A DNA stretch of 8,124 nucleotides from Chitinophagaceae bacterium. GTDB taxonomy: Bacteria; Bacteroidota; Bacteroidia; Chitinophagales; Chitinophagaceae. Positions 7,555 through 8,124 of this stretch are shown here, in pieces. The position numbers and the translations under genes were made by a program. Within the stretch, counting starts at the first letter, position 1. The number at the start of each line of letters is the position of its first letter. The notes below the pieces were generated by a model. The model was given only the letters and a program-made list of their open reading frames with translations, was not told the DNA's origin and did no database searches. The DNA lies in contig JAIPBY010000112.1 of NCBI GenBank assembly GCA_021738605.1, positions 1-8,124 of the forward strand, read 5' to 3'.

Positions 7555-7627
7555 GGAGATGTAGCTCAGTTGGTAGAGCATCGGACTGAAAATCCGTGTG
7601 TCGGCGGTTCAAGTCCGTCCATCTCCA
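7555..7627 (+). tRNA. tRNA-Phe (anticodon GAA)
   Basis: A 73-nt cloverleaf. The acceptor stem is GGAGATG (7555-7561) with CATCTCC (7620-7626), and A7627 is the discriminator. The D stem is GCTC/GAGC (7564-7567, 7576-7579). The anticodon arm is TCGGA-CTGAAAA-TCCGT (7581-7597) with GAA at 7588-7590. The variable loop is GTGTC, and the T arm is GGCGG-TTCAAGT-CCGTC (7603-7619). The outermost anticodon-stem pair (27-43) is U-U instead of a Watson-Crick pair. The next bases are CGA, so CCA is not encoded and must be added enzymatically. The gene is a single transcription unit with its own promoter and terminator. Confidence 0.97.
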
Positions 7628-7632
7628 CGAAC

Positions 7633-7663
7633 AACCCCCAGCATTTGCCGGGGGTTTTGTTTT
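7633..7663 (+). terminator. Intrinsic terminator after tRNA-Phe
   Basis: AACCCCC (7633-7639) pairs with GGGGGTT (7650-7656) around a 10-nt loop that may form two further G-C pairs (GC at 7641-7642 with GC at 7647-7648). It is followed by TTTTGTTTT (7655-7663). It begins 6 nt after the tRNA. On the other strand the T-run is poor, so it probably terminates the SdpI-family gene only weakly, if at all. Confidence 0.85.
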
Positions 7664-7666
7664 GTA

Positions 7667-8124
7667 CTATGTTGTGGTATTACCCCGTTTAAACATCCTG
7701 TAGGAGAATGCCGATGGTATGATAACCATGACAGCTGTGATGGACATGAATACAATAAAAATGGCAGCCCCATCGAGCAGTAATGCAGTCGCCATTTGTA
7801 AAGTACCCCCAACCATCCAGACCTTCCCGGCAAGGGCATGTGTGGCATTCCAGTTTGCCTCATTTTCAAGTGTCCATGGCAGTTTGAACCCTGCCATGTA
7901 ATTCTGCTTGAGTTTTGGCATGTAAATGCCCATTCCGGTAAAAGCAAAACCCAATAAGGGAAAGATCAGTTTGTTGATTTCAATGCCTGCATGTGCAGTA
8001 CCATAGAGAATGACCATGGATAAGCAACACAAAAAGCCTACTGTAAACAGACCGAATTGTGCATATACCTTGTCATCGGCACTGGCATATCTTTTGGGGT
8101 CAATTTTTTTGATGTTGGCCAGCA
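7667..8124 (-). CDS. SdpI-family membrane protein, C-terminal part (5' partial)
   Basis: The minus-strand frame is open from the window edge to the TAG at 7669-7667, giving 151 residues; its start lies to the right of the window. The visible part begins LANIKKIDPKRYASADD, the loop that normally links the N-terminal DUF1648-like part to the SdpI domain. Two membrane helices follow (about 22-43 and 50-68). The SdpI signature comes next, with GFKLPWTLENEANWNATHALAGKVW (PWT at 82-84), and then two more helices to about residue 140. Bacillus SdpI is a membrane immunity protein against the SdpC toxin and also acts in signalling. Bacteroidota homologues are mostly uncharacterised, and no SdpC-like toxin gene is in view. 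About a third of a typical protein is missing because of the window edge. Confidence 0.85.
   Translation of the reverse strand, partial: LANIKKIDPKRYASADDKVYAQFGLFTVGFLCCLSMVILYGTAHAGIEINKLIFPLLGFAFTGMGIYMPKLKQNYMAGFKLPWTLENEANWNATHALAGKVWMVGGTLQMATALLLDGAAIFIVFMSITAVMVIIPSAFSYRMFKRGNTTT

Noticed and set aside
7608..7640. tRNA-Phe 3' end as an integration (att) site of a mobile element
   Set aside because: No second copy of the tRNA 3' end and no integrase are present in the window; the tRNA is followed directly by its own terminator.
7667..8032. SdpI-family gene starting at a TTG codon at 8032
   Set aside because: The frame continues without a stop to the window edge, and the upstream residues (IKKIDPKRYA) match the linker expected in this family, so the gene is a partial one with its start outside.

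Overview
The window looks like ordinary chromosome from a member of the Bacteroidota. Four things point there. The best promoter matches the TTTG-N19-TAnnTTTG consensus of that phylum. The start codons have A-rich leaders instead of Shine-Dalgarno sequences. The gene families are typical: an Oar-like TonB-dependent receptor with an N-terminal carboxypeptidase-regulatory-like domain, a PepSY-associated TM protein, a choice-of-anchor I lipoprotein and a SdpI-family protein. The tRNA gene does not encode its CCA end. A Chitinophagales-type host is my guess from the look of the proteins and is not proven.

Layout. 1-564 (+) is the C-terminal half of a PepSY-associated TM protein, cut by the window edge. 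565-614 separates it from a convergent gene and holds four tandem 9-bp units. 615-2276 (-) is a GMC-family FAD oxidoreductase. The 219-bp divergent gap 2277-2495 holds a candidate promoter for that gene whose -7 element lies inside a perfect 7-bp-arm inverted repeat. 2496-4004 (+) is a lipoprotein with a beta-propeller-like choice-of-anchor I domain. After 88 bp comes 4093-7413 (+), an 1106-residue TonB-dependent outer-membrane receptor. Then come a strong intrinsic terminator, a near-perfect Bacteroidota promoter, tRNA-Phe(GAA) at 7555-7627 and a second terminator. 7667-8124 (-) is the C-terminal part of a SdpI-family membrane protein, cut by the right edge. No intergenic stretch exceeds 300 bp without a gene.

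How the genes may relate. The lipoprotein and receptor share strand and order, and their 17-nt start-codon leaders differ at one base. They may therefore be expressed together and meet at the outer membrane, but the receptor also has its own candidate -7 box, so an operon is not shown. The PepSY protein (typically inner-membrane, often linked to iron uptake) and the GMC enzyme converge and need not be related. I see no CRISPR array, insertion sequence, phage gene, toxin-antitoxin pair or clear new defence system. The most interesting items are the palindrome overlapping the GMC promoter, the cysteine cluster in the GMC enzyme, the shared leader of the lipoprotein/receptor pair and the 9-bp repeats.
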